A stretch of 64,000 nucleotides of DNA from an uncultured Dehalococcoidia bacterium. GTDB taxonomy: Bacteria > Chloroflexota > Dehalococcoidia > Lucifugimonadales > GCA-2712585. The notes below the pieces were generated by a model. That model saw only the letters and a list, made by a program, of their open reading frames with translations. It made no database searches and was not told the origin of the DNA. Location of the stretch: the NCBI GenBank assembly GCA_958295715.1, contig OY282371.1, positions 434,001 to 498,000 of the forward strand, given 5' to 3'. The position numbers were made by a program, and so were the translations under genes. The stretch's first letter is position 1. Every line of letters starts with the position of its first letter. Positions 24,157-34,006 of the stretch are shown here, piece after piece.

Positions 24157-25656
24157 TTAGGAGGCGAGGGGGAGGAGGGAGCCGACGGCGGCTTTGATGG
24201 CTTCGAGGAGGGGGAAGGGGTAGACGCCAACGAAGATGACCCCCAGGACCAGCGCGCCCAGGACGGCGGTTATGAGGATGGACGGCTTGGCGCGGGGCTG
24301 GCCGGGGCCGGTATCCGGGGCGATTTCGGTTCCCGGCGCTTCCGTTGGGAGGGGGTCGACGTACATGTGCCGCACCACCACCAGGTAGTAGTAGAGGGAG
24401 ATGAGGCTGTTGAACATGGCGAGTCCCGACAGCCAGAGGAGTCCCTGCGTGGCGGCGGCGGTGAAGAGGTAGAACTTTATGGTGAAGCCGGCGAAGAAGG
24501 GCAGGCCGGCGAGGGAGAACAGCCCAATGGCGATGGCGGCGGCGATGAAGGGGTGGCTGTCGGCCAGGCCGTTGAGGTCTGACACGTTCTCGCGGCCGGT
24601 GACGTTGAAGAAGGCGATGAGTCCCACGAACACGGTCATGCTGGTGACGGCGTAGCCCACCATGTAGAGTATCAGGGCCTCGGCTCCTATGGCGGAGAGG
24701 GCCGCGATGCCCAGCAGCATGAAGCCCACGTGTCCGATGCTTGAGTAGGCGAGAAGCCGCTTGAAGTTGCGCTGCGATATGGCCACCACGTTCCCCAAGG
24801 TCATGGTGACGGCGGCGAGAACGGCCACCAGTATCTGCCACTGGTCGATGGCCGGCATGAAGGCCTGCCCGAAGAGCCGCAGCAGCAGGGCGAAGGCGGC
24901 CACTTTGGAACCCACCGATAGGAAGGCGGTTACGGGAAGCGGCGCTCCCTCATAGGTGTCGGGGGCCCACATGTGGAAGGGCACGGCGGCGATTTTGAAG
25001 CCGAGCCCCACTAAGATGAGGCCCAGTCCAATCCACAGCGTGGGGGATACGGCGTCGGAGTTGGTCAGGGCGGCGGCGAGGGCGGCCTCGATTTCGGCGT
25101 ACCGGGTCACCCCCACGACGCCGTACAGCAGGCTGACGCCGTATAGGAGTATGGCCGATGAGAAGGCGCCAATGAGGATGTACTTGACTCCGGCCTCGTT
25201 GGACTTGGGGTTGTTGCGCCCGTAGGCCACCATGATGTAGAAGCTGAAGCTCATAAGCTCCAGGGCGATGTAGGCGGTTAGAAGCTCCACGGCGGAGGCC
25301 ATGACGGACATGGCGAGGACGGCGAATAGGATGATGGCGTAGAACTCGCCCGGACTCCGGAGGCGCTTCTTTACGAAGTCTGCGGAGCCCAGTATCACCA
25401 CCATGCCAAGGACGAGGAAGACGGCCTTGAACAGGAGGGCGTACCGGTCGGCCTCCACGAGTCCGCCGTAGAGGGATACGTCACGGTCCCAGAGGAGGGG
25501 GAGGGAGAGGGCCAGGATCCCCGCCAGTCCGGCGACGCTGAGCCAGGCCAGCAGGTTCTTCCGCTCCTGGGGCAGGAAGAGGTCGATGGCCAGGACGACG
25601 ACGGCCAGGGCCGCCAGCAGGAACTCCGGGAGGAGCAGATGCAGGTTCTCGGTCAT
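24157..25656 (-). CDS. nuoN: NADH-quinone oxidoreductase subunit N
   Basis: An antiporter-like proton-pumping membrane subunit of complex I, 499 residues with about 14 hydrophobic helices. Family-specific stretches are LISFSFYIMVAYGR-like ALELMSFSFYIMVAY, GFKIAAVPFHMWAPDTYEGAP and KRLLAYSSIGHVGFMLLG. The ATG at 25656 overlaps the nuoM stop (ATGA). It is the last gene of the minus-strand nuo operon. Confidence 0.95.
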   Translation of the reverse strand: MTENLHLLLPEFLLAALAVVVLAIDLFLPQERKNLLAWLSVAGLAGILALSLPLLWDRDVSLYGGLVEADRYALLFKAVFLVLGMVVILGSADFVKKRLRSPGEFYAIILFAVLAMSVMASAVELLTAYIALELMSFSFYIMVAYGRNNPKSNEAGVKYILIGAFSSAILLYGVSLLYGVVGVTRYAEIEAALAAALTNSDAVSPTLWIGLGLILVGLGFKIAAVPFHMWAPDTYEGAPLPVTAFLSVGSKVAAFALLLRLFGQAFMPAIDQWQILVAVLAAVTMTLGNVVAISQRNFKRLLAYSSIGHVGFMLLGIAALSAIGAEALILYMVGYAVTSMTVFVGLIAFFNVTGRENVSDLNGLADSHPFIAAAIAIGLFSLAGLPFFAGFTIKFYLFTAAATQGLLWLSGLAMFNSLISLYYYLVVVRHMYVDPLPTEAPGTEIAPDTGPGQPRAKPSILITAVLGALVLGVIFVGVYPFPLLEAIKAAVGSLLPLAS

Positions 25657-27203
25657 GCGCCCGGGAACCTGGCCAAGAGTTCAGCGACGCCGGCGTTGAT
25701 GACGTTCATCAGCGGCAGGGGCCACACGCCAACGACGATGAGAATAGCAACCAGCATGGCGGATACGCCCAACTCCCTGGGGTTGCCGTCGCTGAGCTTT
25801 TCCCACCGCGGGTCTTCCACGGGGCCAAAGAAGGCGCGGGCCAGCAGCCGGAGCACGTACACGGCGGTGATGGCCGCGCCAACGACGCCCAGAACGGCCA
25901 AGGGCAGGTACTCCTTGAAGACGCCAATGAAGATGAGGAGTTCGGCAATGAAGCCGCTCAGTCCCGGCAGACCGAGGGAGGTGAGGCCGGCCACGGCGAA
26001 GAAGACCACGGTTATCCCCATGCGCTTGGCGAGGCCGCCCAAGACGGTGATGTCGCGGGTGTGGGTCCGTTCGTAGATGATTCCCACGACGGCGAAGAAC
26101 AGGGCGGTCATAATGCCGTGGGAGAACATCTGAAGCACGGCGCCGCCCGTGCCCAGCGGGTGGAGGGTGGCTATCCCCATGAGCACCAGCCCCATGTGGC
26201 TGACGCTGGAGTATCCGACGACGTACTTGAGGTCACGTTGGGAGAGGGCTGAGACGGCGCCGTAGAGCACGTTCACGGTTCCCAAGCCGATGAGAACGGG
26301 CATCCAGTCCTCGGCCCCGTGGGGCAGCAGGGTCATGCCGACGCGTATGATGCCGTAGGCCCCCAGTTTCATCAGGACGCCCGCGTGCACCATGCTGACG
26401 GCCGTGGGAGCCGCCACGTGGCCGTCGGGCGACCAGGTGTGGAAGGGCCAGAGGCCGGCCAGGACTCCGAAGCCCACCATGAAGAAGGGGAAGAAGATGC
26501 GCTGGAAGTTTTCGCTGAAGGCCCCGTCGTCGGACAGGGCGGCCAGTCCCTCCAGGGAGAAGCTGGCCTGTCCGATGCCCTTGCCGGCCACGAACTCCCC
26601 GGCGGCCACGTAGAGGGCGATTATGGCTATCCAGACGAGGACGCTGCCGGCGACCAGGTATAGGGTTAGCTTCATGGCGCCGTACTCTTTGGCGCGTATG
26701 AAGTTGCCGAAGTTGGTTGTGCTGCCCCACACGGCTATGAGGGGGAACATGGGCAGCACCGCGAGCTCGTAGAAGAAGAAGAGGAAGAAGAGGTCGCGAA
26801 CGACGAAGACGCCGAACACCCCGGCGACTAGGAACATGAACAGGATGAAGAAGTCCTTGGTCCGGCGGTCGACGTTCCAGGATATGAGGACTCCGCCGAA
26901 CATCACGATGCCCGTCAGCAGCACCATGGGGGCCGAGATGCCGTCAATGCCCAGGCTGAAGTCGATGTTCAGCGGCCGGTCCAGCCAGGGGTAGGAGTTG
27001 ATGAACTGGTAGCCGCCCTCTTTGTAGTCGTACATGGCGAAGATGAGGATGGTCAGGGCCAGGGTCAGGGCGGCGGCTAGGGCGGCGAACAGTTTGATGG
27101 GGGTCGCGCGGTCCCGCGGGAAGAAGACTAAGAGCGTCCCCGCCCCCGCCGGGATGAGGATGGTCAGGAGCAGCGCGATGCTTTTGAAGTCATCCATGGT
27201 CAT
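25653..27203 (-). CDS. nuoM: NADH-quinone oxidoreductase subunit M
   Basis: A second antiporter-like subunit with conserved FGVLAGLWPFHTWSPDGHVAAPTAVSM and DLKYVVGYSSVSHMGLVLMG. The start at 27203 (MTMDDFKSIALLL) is chosen because its ATG overlaps the nuoL stop as ATGA. A frame to 27227 lies inside nuoL. It has 516 residues. Confidence 0.95.
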   Translation of the reverse strand: MTMDDFKSIALLLTILIPAGAGTLLVFFPRDRATPIKLFAALAAALTLALTILIFAMYDYKEGGYQFINSYPWLDRPLNIDFSLGIDGISAPMVLLTGIVMFGGVLISWNVDRRTKDFFILFMFLVAGVFGVFVVRDLFFLFFFYELAVLPMFPLIAVWGSTTNFGNFIRAKEYGAMKLTLYLVAGSVLVWIAIIALYVAAGEFVAGKGIGQASFSLEGLAALSDDGAFSENFQRIFFPFFMVGFGVLAGLWPFHTWSPDGHVAAPTAVSMVHAGVLMKLGAYGIIRVGMTLLPHGAEDWMPVLIGLGTVNVLYGAVSALSQRDLKYVVGYSSVSHMGLVLMGIATLHPLGTGGAVLQMFSHGIMTALFFAVVGIIYERTHTRDITVLGGLAKRMGITVVFFAVAGLTSLGLPGLSGFIAELLIFIGVFKEYLPLAVLGVVGAAITAVYVLRLLARAFFGPVEDPRWEKLSDGNPRELGVSAMLVAILIVVGVWPLPLMNVINAGVAELLARFPGA

Positions 27204-29095
27204 CTGCCCAGAACCAGCGCCCACCATGCCACGGCCACGCCCACGGCCCCGACGACCATGCCGAGGGCGTAGTTGTAGACCCGTCCGGTGACGTGACGGC
27301 GAAGGCTGAAGGAGGAGTGGCGCACGGAGTTGGCGGGGCCGTCAACCCCGGCGTCGTTGACTACCACGCGGTCGAACCAAGCTATGAAGCCGGAGAAGAC
27401 CAGGACTAGGCGGTCGATAGTCCACTGGTAGAGGTGGTCGAAGAAGTATCCGTTCTCCGCCAGCTTGATTAGTGGGAAGAAGCCGCGCTTGAAGGGCGTC
27501 AAGGACAGCGCGCCGGTCCGGTACGCGGCCCAGGCCAGGGCGAAGGCCGCCACGGTGATGGCGGTGGACCCGACGCCTAGAGCCACGTTGAACTCGAATC
27601 CGTGGGGCTTGTCGTAGAACAGGAAGGAGCCGATGCCGGTGAAGTCGCTGGTCCACTCCAAGGCGATGAAGCCGAATACGGCGGCCAGGACGGCCAGGAG
27701 CACAAGGGGCAGGGCCATGAACAGGGGCGACTCGTGGGCCTTGCGGTTCTCCTCCTTGAGGTCGCCCAGGAAGGCCACGAAGTAGGCACGGGCCATGTAC
27801 AGGGCGCTTAGGAACACGGCCACGAGGGTTAGGGCTATGAAGACGCCGTGCCGGTTGTCCAGCACCGACAGCAGGATTTCATCCTTGCTCCAGAAGCCGG
27901 CGAACACGGGCATACCGCCAAGGGACAAGGCCCCGATGGCAAATGTCAGGGCGGTGATGGGCATTACCTTGCGAAGGCCGCCCATCTGCCTGATGTCGGT
28001 CTGGTTGGCGCCGTGCATAACGCTGCCGGCCCCGAGGAAGAGCAGGGCCTTGGAGAATCCGTGGGCCAGCAGGTGAAATATGGCCGCCGTATATCCGAAG
28101 GCCCCGAGGGATAGCATCATAAGCCCCAGGTGGCTTACGGTGGAGTAGGCCAGTATGCGTTTCAAGTCGGTGGCGACCAGGGCCATGGTGGCGGCGACCA
28201 GGGTTGTGACGAGGCCGACGCTGGCCACGATTAGCAGGGCGTCGGGGGAGGCCTGGAAGAGGGGGAAGGCCCGCGCCACCAGGAACACGCCGGCCACGAC
28301 CATGGTTGCGGCGTGAATCAGCGCGCTCACCGGCGTGGGGCCTTCCATGGCGTCGGGCAGCCACACGTGGAAGGGGACCTGGGCCGACTTTCCCATGGCC
28401 CCTATGAACAGCAGGATGGCCGCGGCGGTGGCCGTTCCGCTGGTGAGGAGGCTTTCGCCGCCGGCCATTAGCGCCTGCGCCTCCCGGAAGGTGTCGGACA
28501 TGCTGAAGCTTCCCACCTCTTTGAAGAGCAGCAGTATGCCCACTAGGAGGGCTACGTCGGCTATGCGGGTGGTCACGAAGGCCTTCTTGGCGGCCTCAGC
28601 CGCCGAGCGTCGTTCGTACCAGAAGCCTATCAGCAGGTAGGAGCAGAGGCCCACCAACTCCCAGGCGACGTAGAGGAGTAGGAAGTTGTCGGCGAGGACG
28701 AGGGTGAGCATTGACGCCGCAAAGAAGGAGTGGACGGCAAAGTACCACCCGAAGCGGCTGTCGCCCTTCATGTAGCTCAGCGAGTAGATCTGGATCATCA
28801 AGGCGACGAAGGTCACGAGTCCCAGCATGACGATGGTCAGGGGGTCGATGATCATTCCCCAAGAGAGGGTGACGCTTCCCGCCTCGAACCACCGTTGGGT
28901 GAAGAAGTCGACCCCGGAGGCGCCGAGTCGTATCCGGTCGATGGCCACGAACCAGAATAGGACGAAGCCGGCCGCGATGGCGAGGATGGCCAGGAAGGAG
29001 CCTTTGCCGGGCAGGAACTTGCCGCCTATGGCGATTATGGGAAAGGCGGCAAAGCTCAAGACGGGGATGAGCCAGGCCCACTCCATGGTCGGCAT
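27200..29095 (-). CDS. nuoL: NADH-quinone oxidoreductase subunit L
   Basis: The largest antiporter-like subunit, 631 residues. Motifs are LLYVAWELVGLCSYLLIGFWY, GKSAQVPFHVWLPDAMEGPTPVSALIHAATMV, and DLKRILAYSTVSHLGLMML, with a C-terminal extension carrying the lateral helix. A ~50-base gap separates it from nuoK. Confidence 0.96.
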   Translation of the reverse strand: MPTMEWAWLIPVLSFAAFPIIAIGGKFLPGKGSFLAILAIAAGFVLFWFVAIDRIRLGASGVDFFTQRWFEAGSVTLSWGMIIDPLTIVMLGLVTFVALMIQIYSLSYMKGDSRFGWYFAVHSFFAASMLTLVLADNFLLLYVAWELVGLCSYLLIGFWYERRSAAEAAKKAFVTTRIADVALLVGILLLFKEVGSFSMSDTFREAQALMAGGESLLTSGTATAAAILLFIGAMGKSAQVPFHVWLPDAMEGPTPVSALIHAATMVVAGVFLVARAFPLFQASPDALLIVASVGLVTTLVAATMALVATDLKRILAYSTVSHLGLMMLSLGAFGYTAAIFHLLAHGFSKALLFLGAGSVMHGANQTDIRQMGGLRKVMPITALTFAIGALSLGGMPVFAGFWSKDEILLSVLDNRHGVFIALTLVAVFLSALYMARAYFVAFLGDLKEENRKAHESPLFMALPLVLLAVLAAVFGFIALEWTSDFTGIGSFLFYDKPHGFEFNVALGVGSTAITVAAFALAWAAYRTGALSLTPFKRGFFPLIKLAENGYFFDHLYQWTIDRLVLVFSGFIAWFDRVVVNDAGVDGPANSVRHSSFSLRRHVTGRVYNYALGMVVGAVGVAVAWWALVLGR

Positions 29096-29145
29096 GGCTT
29101 AGCCGCCGGCTCCGGCCACGGCTGCTCGGGAACTGTGCGCCGGGG

Positions 29146-29454
29146 CTACCATTTCATTAACTCTATCTCGTCTAGGTTGATGGTGGCGCGGCTGCGGAAG
29201 AGGCGCAGGACGATGGCCAAGGCCAGCCCCACCTCGGCGGCGGCCACGGTGATGACGAAGATGGCGATGATTAGTCCGGTGAACTTGGATGGGTCGATGA
29301 AGACGGCGGAGGCGATGAGGTTGAGGTTGACGGCGTTGAGCATTAGCTCAATGGACATGAGGACGAGAACGGCGCTGCGGCGCGCCAAGACCCCGTACAT
29401 TCCCACGGCGAAGAGGGCGCCGCTGACTATTTGGAAGTGGGCTAGCTCTATCAC
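29146..29454 (-). CDS. nuoK: NADH-quinone oxidoreductase subunit K
   Basis: A 102-residue, three-helix subunit. The family signature SAVLVLMSIELMLNAVNLNLI includes the conserved membrane glutamate. It starts at GTG 29454, overlapping the nuoJ stop (GTGA). Confidence 0.95.
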   Translation of the reverse strand: MIELAHFQIVSGALFAVGMYGVLARRSAVLVLMSIELMLNAVNLNLIASAVFIDPSKFTGLIIAIFVITVAAAEVGLALAIVLRLFRSRATINLDEIELMKW

Positions 29455-29939
29455 GCGCGTTTCCCCTCGCCGCGGGCGATGACTATGGCCCCTATCAGGG
29501 CTATCAGCAGCACCAGGGAGGCGATTTCAAAGGGGAGGGCCCAGTCGGTGAACAGGGAGCGGCCCAGGGTGGCGAAGGGCACCCGGCTGCGTTCCACGGC
29601 CCCGGGGTTGTTGACTACGAATGACGCGGTCAGGAGTCCGAAGAAGGCCAGGGCGGCCACGGCGGCCAGGGGCCACTGCCCGTTGTCGGAGATGCGGGGG
29701 TACTCCCGGGAGCGGGTTAGCATGATGGCGAATAGCAGGACGATTATGATGGCGCCGCCGTAGATGAATATCTGCACCAGGGCGAGAAACTCGGTGAGGA
29801 GGAGGACGTAGAGTCCGGCCACCGCCAGAAGGGATACGAGCAGAAACAGGGCCGCGTGAACCACGTTCCGGGTCGACACCACGCCCAAGGCTCCCCCCAC
29901 CGTCATGGTGGATAGCAGGATGAAGAAGAACCAGGTCAT
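29451..29939 (-). CDS. nuoJ: NADH-quinone oxidoreductase subunit J
   Basis: A 162-residue membrane subunit with about five helices. It contains NVVHAALFLLVSLLAVAGLYVLL and VQIFIYGGAIIIVLLFAIML, which carries the pi-bulge region of NuoJ. One base separates it from the nuoI stop. Confidence 0.94.
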   Translation of the reverse strand: MTWFFFILLSTMTVGGALGVVSTRNVVHAALFLLVSLLAVAGLYVLLLTEFLALVQIFIYGGAIIIVLLFAIMLTRSREYPRISDNGQWPLAAVAALAFFGLLTASFVVNNPGAVERSRVPFATLGRSLFTDWALPFEIASLVLLIALIGAIVIARGEGKRA

Positions 29940-29940
29940 T

Positions 29941-30453
29941 CTAGGCTGAGGCCTTCCTTGGGGCCGGCTTCTCCTTTTTGGCCTTGGCCAGCTGGGTGGG
30001 TGGAATCCAGCCGGTCTTATCCTGGTAGCGTTTGCCCATTTCCAGCAGTTCGATAAGGTCTACCCGGTCGCCGTTGCGCTCGTAGACGCTCATTTCGTGC
30101 TCGTGGCTCATTACGATGGCGTCGAAGTTGCACACCTCAACGCAGATGCCGCACAGGATGCACCGGTTGAGGTTTATCCCGAAGGTGTCAACGATTTTGC
30201 GCCGCTTGCTCTTGCCCTCCTTCTGGAGGGGGTTGTCCTTCATGGTGGCGCTCATGCACTGGGTGGGGCACTGGCGAATGCAGACCATGCAGGAGGTGCA
30301 ATAGGGTTCGCCAACGTCCTTGTCCCAGGTGAGGGCGGGAAAGCCCATGTAGCGGTTCTCCACGGGCCGGGGCTGGTTGGGGTACTGGTGGGTTACGGGC
30401 CTCTTGAACACGGAGGTGAGGGTGAGGACCATTCCCTTAAGGCTAGCTAACAT
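29941..30453 (-). CDS. nuoI: NADH-quinone oxidoreductase subunit I (8Fe ferredoxin)
   Basis: A peripheral-arm subunit of 170 residues carrying two [4Fe-4S] clusters (N6a/N6b), with motifs CTSCMVCIRQCPTQC and CILCGICVEVCNFDAI. It has an alanine/lysine-rich tail. It overlaps nuoH by 11 bases. In the absence of NuoEFG this is the likely electron entry side. Confidence 0.95.
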   Translation of the reverse strand: MLASLKGMVLTLTSVFKRPVTHQYPNQPRPVENRYMGFPALTWDKDVGEPYCTSCMVCIRQCPTQCMSATMKDNPLQKEGKSKRRKIVDTFGINLNRCILCGICVEVCNFDAIVMSHEHEMSVYERNGDRVDLIELLEMGKRYQDKTGWIPPTQLAKAKKEKPAPRKASA

Positions 30454-31606
30454 TGCTGACTCTCCGTGGGCGGTGCCCGTAGATTTTGGCCAGCTTTACG
30501 ACGGGCTGGGTGTAGCGGCGGTATATCCAATATCCTACCACACCGAGGATGGCCAATGACATGACGCTTAGGCTCCAGGCGGGCCAGTCGTAGAAGCGGT
30601 AGAGGGACGCGATGACCACGCCGGCGAAGGAGAGGGGTATCATCGCCTTCCACCCGAAGGTCATAAGCTGGTCGATTCTGAGGCGCGGCAGGGTGCCGCG
30701 TATCCAGAAGATGAGGATGACTACTAGATAGGTCTTGAGGAGGAACCAGAGCCACTCCGGCAGGAAGGGGCCGTACCATCCGCCCAGGAAGAGGAGGGCG
30801 GCCAGGGCCCCTACCAGGAAGGTGTTGATGTATTCGGCCAGGAAGAACACGGACCAGTGGGCGCCGCTGTACTCCACGAAGGGGCCGCCGACTATCTCCG
30901 ACTCGGCGAAGTAGATGTCGAAGGGTATGCGCCCCACCTCGGCCAGCCCGGCCAGCAGGAATAGGACGAGTCCGAGGGGGAAGATGACGACCAGGGGCAG
31001 TCCAATATGGTTGAAGTTGGCCCCGGCCTCGCGGGCCTCGTTGAGCACCGGCTCGGCGGCTCCCCACGGCACTTGGCTGGCGGAGATTACGCGCAGGTCT
31101 AGGGACTGGACCAGGATGGCCACCGAGACCACCACCATGACCAGGGGCACCTCGTAGCTGACCAGTTGGGCCGCGGAGCGGAGGCCGCCTAGCGCCCCGT
31201 ACTTGTTGGCCGACCCCCACCCGGCCAGCAGCAGGCCGAGGATGGACACCACCAGCAGGGCCACGATGACGAATAGGCCGAGGTCGAGGTTGCGCAGGAC
31301 CAGATTCTTGGCGGCGGGTATGGTGACCCATATCATGAATGACGGCACGAGGACGAGGAGGGGCGCCACCCAGAAGATGGCCTTGTCGGACCAGGAGGGT
31401 ATCAGGTCTTCTTTGAGGACGAGCTTGACGGCGTCGGCGATGGGCTGGATGAGGCCGAAGGGGCCGGTGCGGGTGGGGCCGAGGCGCCGTTGCAGCCGGC
31501 CCAGGAATTTCCGCTCTATCCACACCAGCGAGAGGACGACCACGGAAAGGGCCGTGAATAGGATGAGGAGGGCCAGGATGAGGAGGAGGGCGTCTAGCAG
31601 GCTCAC
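30443..31606 (-). CDS. nuoH: NADH-quinone oxidoreductase subunit H
   Basis: Membrane subunit forming the quinone site with NuoB/NuoD, 387 residues. Motifs are ERKFLGRLQRRLGPTRTGPFGLIQPIADAVKL, AEVGRIPFDIYFAESEIVGGPFVEYSG, and IRGTLPRLRIDQLMTFGWK. It overlaps nuoD by four bases. Confidence 0.96.
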   Translation of the reverse strand: MSLLDALLLILALLILFTALSVVVLSLVWIERKFLGRLQRRLGPTRTGPFGLIQPIADAVKLVLKEDLIPSWSDKAIFWVAPLLVLVPSFMIWVTIPAAKNLVLRNLDLGLFVIVALLVVSILGLLLAGWGSANKYGALGGLRSAAQLVSYEVPLVMVVVSVAILVQSLDLRVISASQVPWGAAEPVLNEAREAGANFNHIGLPLVVIFPLGLVLFLLAGLAEVGRIPFDIYFAESEIVGGPFVEYSGAHWSVFFLAEYINTFLVGALAALLFLGGWYGPFLPEWLWFLLKTYLVVILIFWIRGTLPRLRIDQLMTFGWKAMIPLSFAGVVIASLYRFYDWPAWSLSVMSLAILGVVGYWIYRRYTQPVVKLAKIYGHRPRRVSNVS

Positions 31607-32733
31607 CGGTCCACCTCGCCGAGGACGATGTCTAGGGAGCCGAGGATGACCACGGCGTCGGCGATGTAGGCGTTCTTGACCAGCTGCCGCAGGGCGCTGA
31701 GGTTGCAGAAGGACGGCGGCCTGACCTTAACGCGGTAGGGCTTGTCGGTCCCGTCGCTCACCAGGTAAACGCCAATCTCGCCCCGCGGGTTTTCGGCCCT
31801 CACGTAAACGTCGCCCTTGGGGGGGCGAATGAGCCGCCGGGCGCCGGCCATCACGGGGCCTTCCGGCATCTCTTTGAGGGCCTGCCGGATTATGTGGAGG
31901 GACTCGTACATCTCCATGACGCGGACGAAGTAGCGGTCCCAGCAGTCGCCGTCCCTGGCTATGGGGATGTTGAAGTCGAACCGGGGGTAGATGGAGTAGG
32001 GTTCGGCGCGGCGCACGTCGTACTCGAGGCCGCAGGCGCGTATGCAGGGGCCTGTCCAGCCGTAGTCGAGGGCGGTCTGTAGGTCGATGGCGCCAACGTT
32101 CTTGGAGCGGGCCACGAACACCTCGTTGAAGGTGAGGAGCCGGTCGCACTCCTCCACGTCGGCTTGGAGTTCGGATAGCAGGCCGTTCATAAGGGAGTGG
32201 AAGTTGTCGGGAACGTCCTCCTTGAGGCCGCCTATGTGCAGGTAGTTGTGCATCATGCGGGCGCCGCTGACGGCCTCGAAGAGGGCCTGGACGCGTTCGC
32301 GGCCCCGGAAGGAGAACATGACGGGGGTCATGGCCCCGGCGTCCAGCCCGAAGGTGCCCAGGAACAGGAGGTGGCTGGCGACCCGGTTCAGTTCGCCGAG
32401 GATTACGCGGATGTGCTCGGCCCGCTCCGGCGGCTCGATGCCCATGAGCTTTTCCACGGCGCGGCAGTAGACCCACTCGTTGTTGAAGTTGCTGATATAG
32501 TCCATGCGGTCGAAGAGGGTGACCACCTGGTGGTACTGCTCGCCCTCGGCCAGCTTCTCGGAGCCGCGGTGGAGGTAGCCTATGTGGGGCTCGGCGTCCA
32601 CCACAACCTCCCCGTCCACCCGCAGCAGCATACGGAAGACGCCGTGGGTGCTGGGATGCTGGGGCCCCATGTTGAGCATGAGGTCCACGTGGTGGGTCTG
32701 GCTGAGGGGGTCGGCGTTTTCCATGGCGCTCAT
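31603..32733 (-). CDS. nuoD: NADH-quinone oxidoreductase subunit D
   Basis: The 49-kDa-type subunit related to [NiFe]-hydrogenase large subunits, 376 residues. Motifs are MLNMGPQHPSTHGVFRMLL, GYLHRGSEKLAEG, RMDYISNFNNEWVYC, and the C-terminal SLDIVLGEVDR. The quinone-binding His and Tyr region is intact. It overlaps the small HicB-like gene upstream by four bases. Confidence 0.96.
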   Translation of the reverse strand: MSAMENADPLSQTHHVDLMLNMGPQHPSTHGVFRMLLRVDGEVVVDAEPHIGYLHRGSEKLAEGEQYHQVVTLFDRMDYISNFNNEWVYCRAVEKLMGIEPPERAEHIRVILGELNRVASHLLFLGTFGLDAGAMTPVMFSFRGRERVQALFEAVSGARMMHNYLHIGGLKEDVPDNFHSLMNGLLSELQADVEECDRLLTFNEVFVARSKNVGAIDLQTALDYGWTGPCIRACGLEYDVRRAEPYSIYPRFDFNIPIARDGDCWDRYFVRVMEMYESLHIIRQALKEMPEGPVMAGARRLIRPPKGDVYVRAENPRGEIGVYLVSDGTDKPYRVKVRPPSFCNLSALRQLVKNAYIADAVVILGSLDIVLGEVDR

Positions 32734-33005
32734 GGGGATTCGTCTTCCTGGTCGGTGAAAATCAGGTATATCTCCGTCTTGTCGTCGACGTCGGTGTAGC
32801 CGGCCTCCTTGAGGGTCTTTTCCAGCAGGCCCTTCTCCTCGCAGGTCTCGGCCCAGTTGCGGAAGTCCCGCACCAGGCGGCTCTCGGCCTCCTCAGCCGT
32901 GTCCCCGTAGGAGACCAGCGGGAGGTTGTCCACCGTGGCCAGGAAGGAGTTTCCCTGGCTGATGATGGCGCCTCGCAGGACTAGGGGGTTGGAACTAGTA
33001 CTCAT
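32730..33005 (-). CDS. Small HicB-like protein embedded in the nuo operon
   Basis: A 91-residue protein starting at ATG 33005 ([15 protein letters not shown]); the longer frame is inside nuoC. The stretch GNSFLATVDNLPLVSYGDTAEEAESRLVRDFRNWAETCEEKG has the strand-strand-helix pattern of HicB-like antitoxin domains (SYGDTxEEAxxxl). No HicA-like partner is adjacent. It overlaps nuoC by 11 bases and nuoD by four, so it is translated as part of the operon. It is not a known complex I subunit; its role is unknown. Confidence 0.65.
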   Translation of the reverse strand: MSTSSNPLVLRGAIISQGNSFLATVDNLPLVSYGDTAEEAESRLVRDFRNWAETCEEKGLLEKTLKEAGYTDVDDKTEIYLIFTDQEDESP

Positions 33006-33510
33006 CGTACTCGTGAAAGGGGAACTCCTTGCGGCCGGGGTAGCCCTCAAAGCCTTCGTAGAGGAGGAGGGGGGAGAGGTCGGGGTGGCCGGTGAAGCGG
33101 ACGCCGAACAGGTCGTGGGCCTCCCGCTCGTGCCAGTCGGCGGCCTTCCAGACGCCGGACACGGTGGGAAGCTCGGGGTTGTCGTAGGGCAGGTCGGTCT
33201 TTATGGCCAGGACCCGCTCCCCGTCGGTGGAGAGGAGCAGGTAGACCATCTGAATGCGGTCTTTGTAGTCGACGGCGGCGATGCACAGGAGGGTGTTGAA
33301 GGAGGTCTTGGGGTCGTTCTTCAGGATGCGGCACACCTGGGCCACGTCCTGGGGGTCAATGGTTATCTGCGGCCTGTCCAGCAGGGCGCCGGGGTTCAGG
33401 GCGCGGTCTTCCAAGACGAGGGCCACCCTGCTGAGGATGTCCCGTCCCTGCTCCGAGAGGGCGGCGAGGGGGTCCTGGGGCTGTTCCTGCTTACTTCTTC
33501 GCTGGGTCAC
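32995..33510 (-). CDS. nuoC: NADH-quinone oxidoreductase subunit C
   Basis: The 30-kDa-type subunit, 171 residues. Its signature is [34 protein letters not shown] (ERExxDxFGxxF.GHP), and it ends [18 protein letters not shown]. It is separate from nuoD. The start overlaps the nuoB end by about 20 bases. Confidence 0.95.
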   Translation of the reverse strand: MTQRRSKQEQPQDPLAALSEQGRDILSRVALVLEDRALNPGALLDRPQITIDPQDVAQVCRILKNDPKTSFNTLLCIAAVDYKDRIQMVYLLLSTDGERVLAIKTDLPYDNPELPTVSGVWKAADWHEREAHDLFGVRFTGHPDLSPLLLYEGFEGYPGRKEFPFHEYDEY

Positions 33511-34006
33511 CTTTGGCGTCCCGCATGATTTTTTCCTGGAGCTTCAGGATGCCCTGCATCAGGGCCTCGGGCCGTGGGGGGCACCCGGGCACGTAAACGT
33601 CCACGGGCACCACGTGGTCGACGCCCATGACCACCGAGTAGGAGCGGTAGTAGGGGCCGCCGTTGGTGGCGCAGCTGCCCATGGCTATCACCCACTTGGG
33701 TTCGGGCATCTGCTCGTAGAGCAGGCGAATGGGGTCGGCCATCTTCTTCACCACCGTTCCCGCCACTATCATCACGTCGGACTGGCGGGGGGATGGCCAG
33801 GTGACCACGCCGAACCGGTCGAAGTCGTGGTGGGCCATGTAGGTCGACATCATCTCTATGGCGCAGCAGGCCAGGCCGAAGGTGAGGGTCCACAGGGACG
33901 ACTTCCTGGCCATGGCGAAGAGGTTTTCCGACTTGGCGGTTATGACCCCGGGCATCCCCTTGTTGAGGAGGCTGGGGGCCGGGGTGTTGCCGGGGTTCAT
34001 GCTCAT
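33491..34006 (-). CDS. nuoB: NADH-quinone oxidoreductase subunit B
   Basis: Carries cluster N2 next to the quinone. Ligand motifs are [20 protein letters not shown] and [12 protein letters not shown]. The ATG at 34006 ([11 protein letters not shown]) is preferred because it overlaps the nuoA stop as ATGA. An ATG at 34015 is also in frame. The much longer frame upstream is shadow sequence. Confidence 0.95.
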   Translation of the reverse strand: MSMNPGNTPAPSLLNKGMPGVITAKSENLFAMARKSSLWTLTFGLACCAIEMMSTYMAHHDFDRFGVVTWPSPRQSDVMIVAGTVVKKMADPIRLLYEQMPEPKWVIAMGSCATNGGPYYRSYSVVMGVDHVVPVDVYVPGCPPRPEALMQGILKLQEKIMRDAKGDPAKK

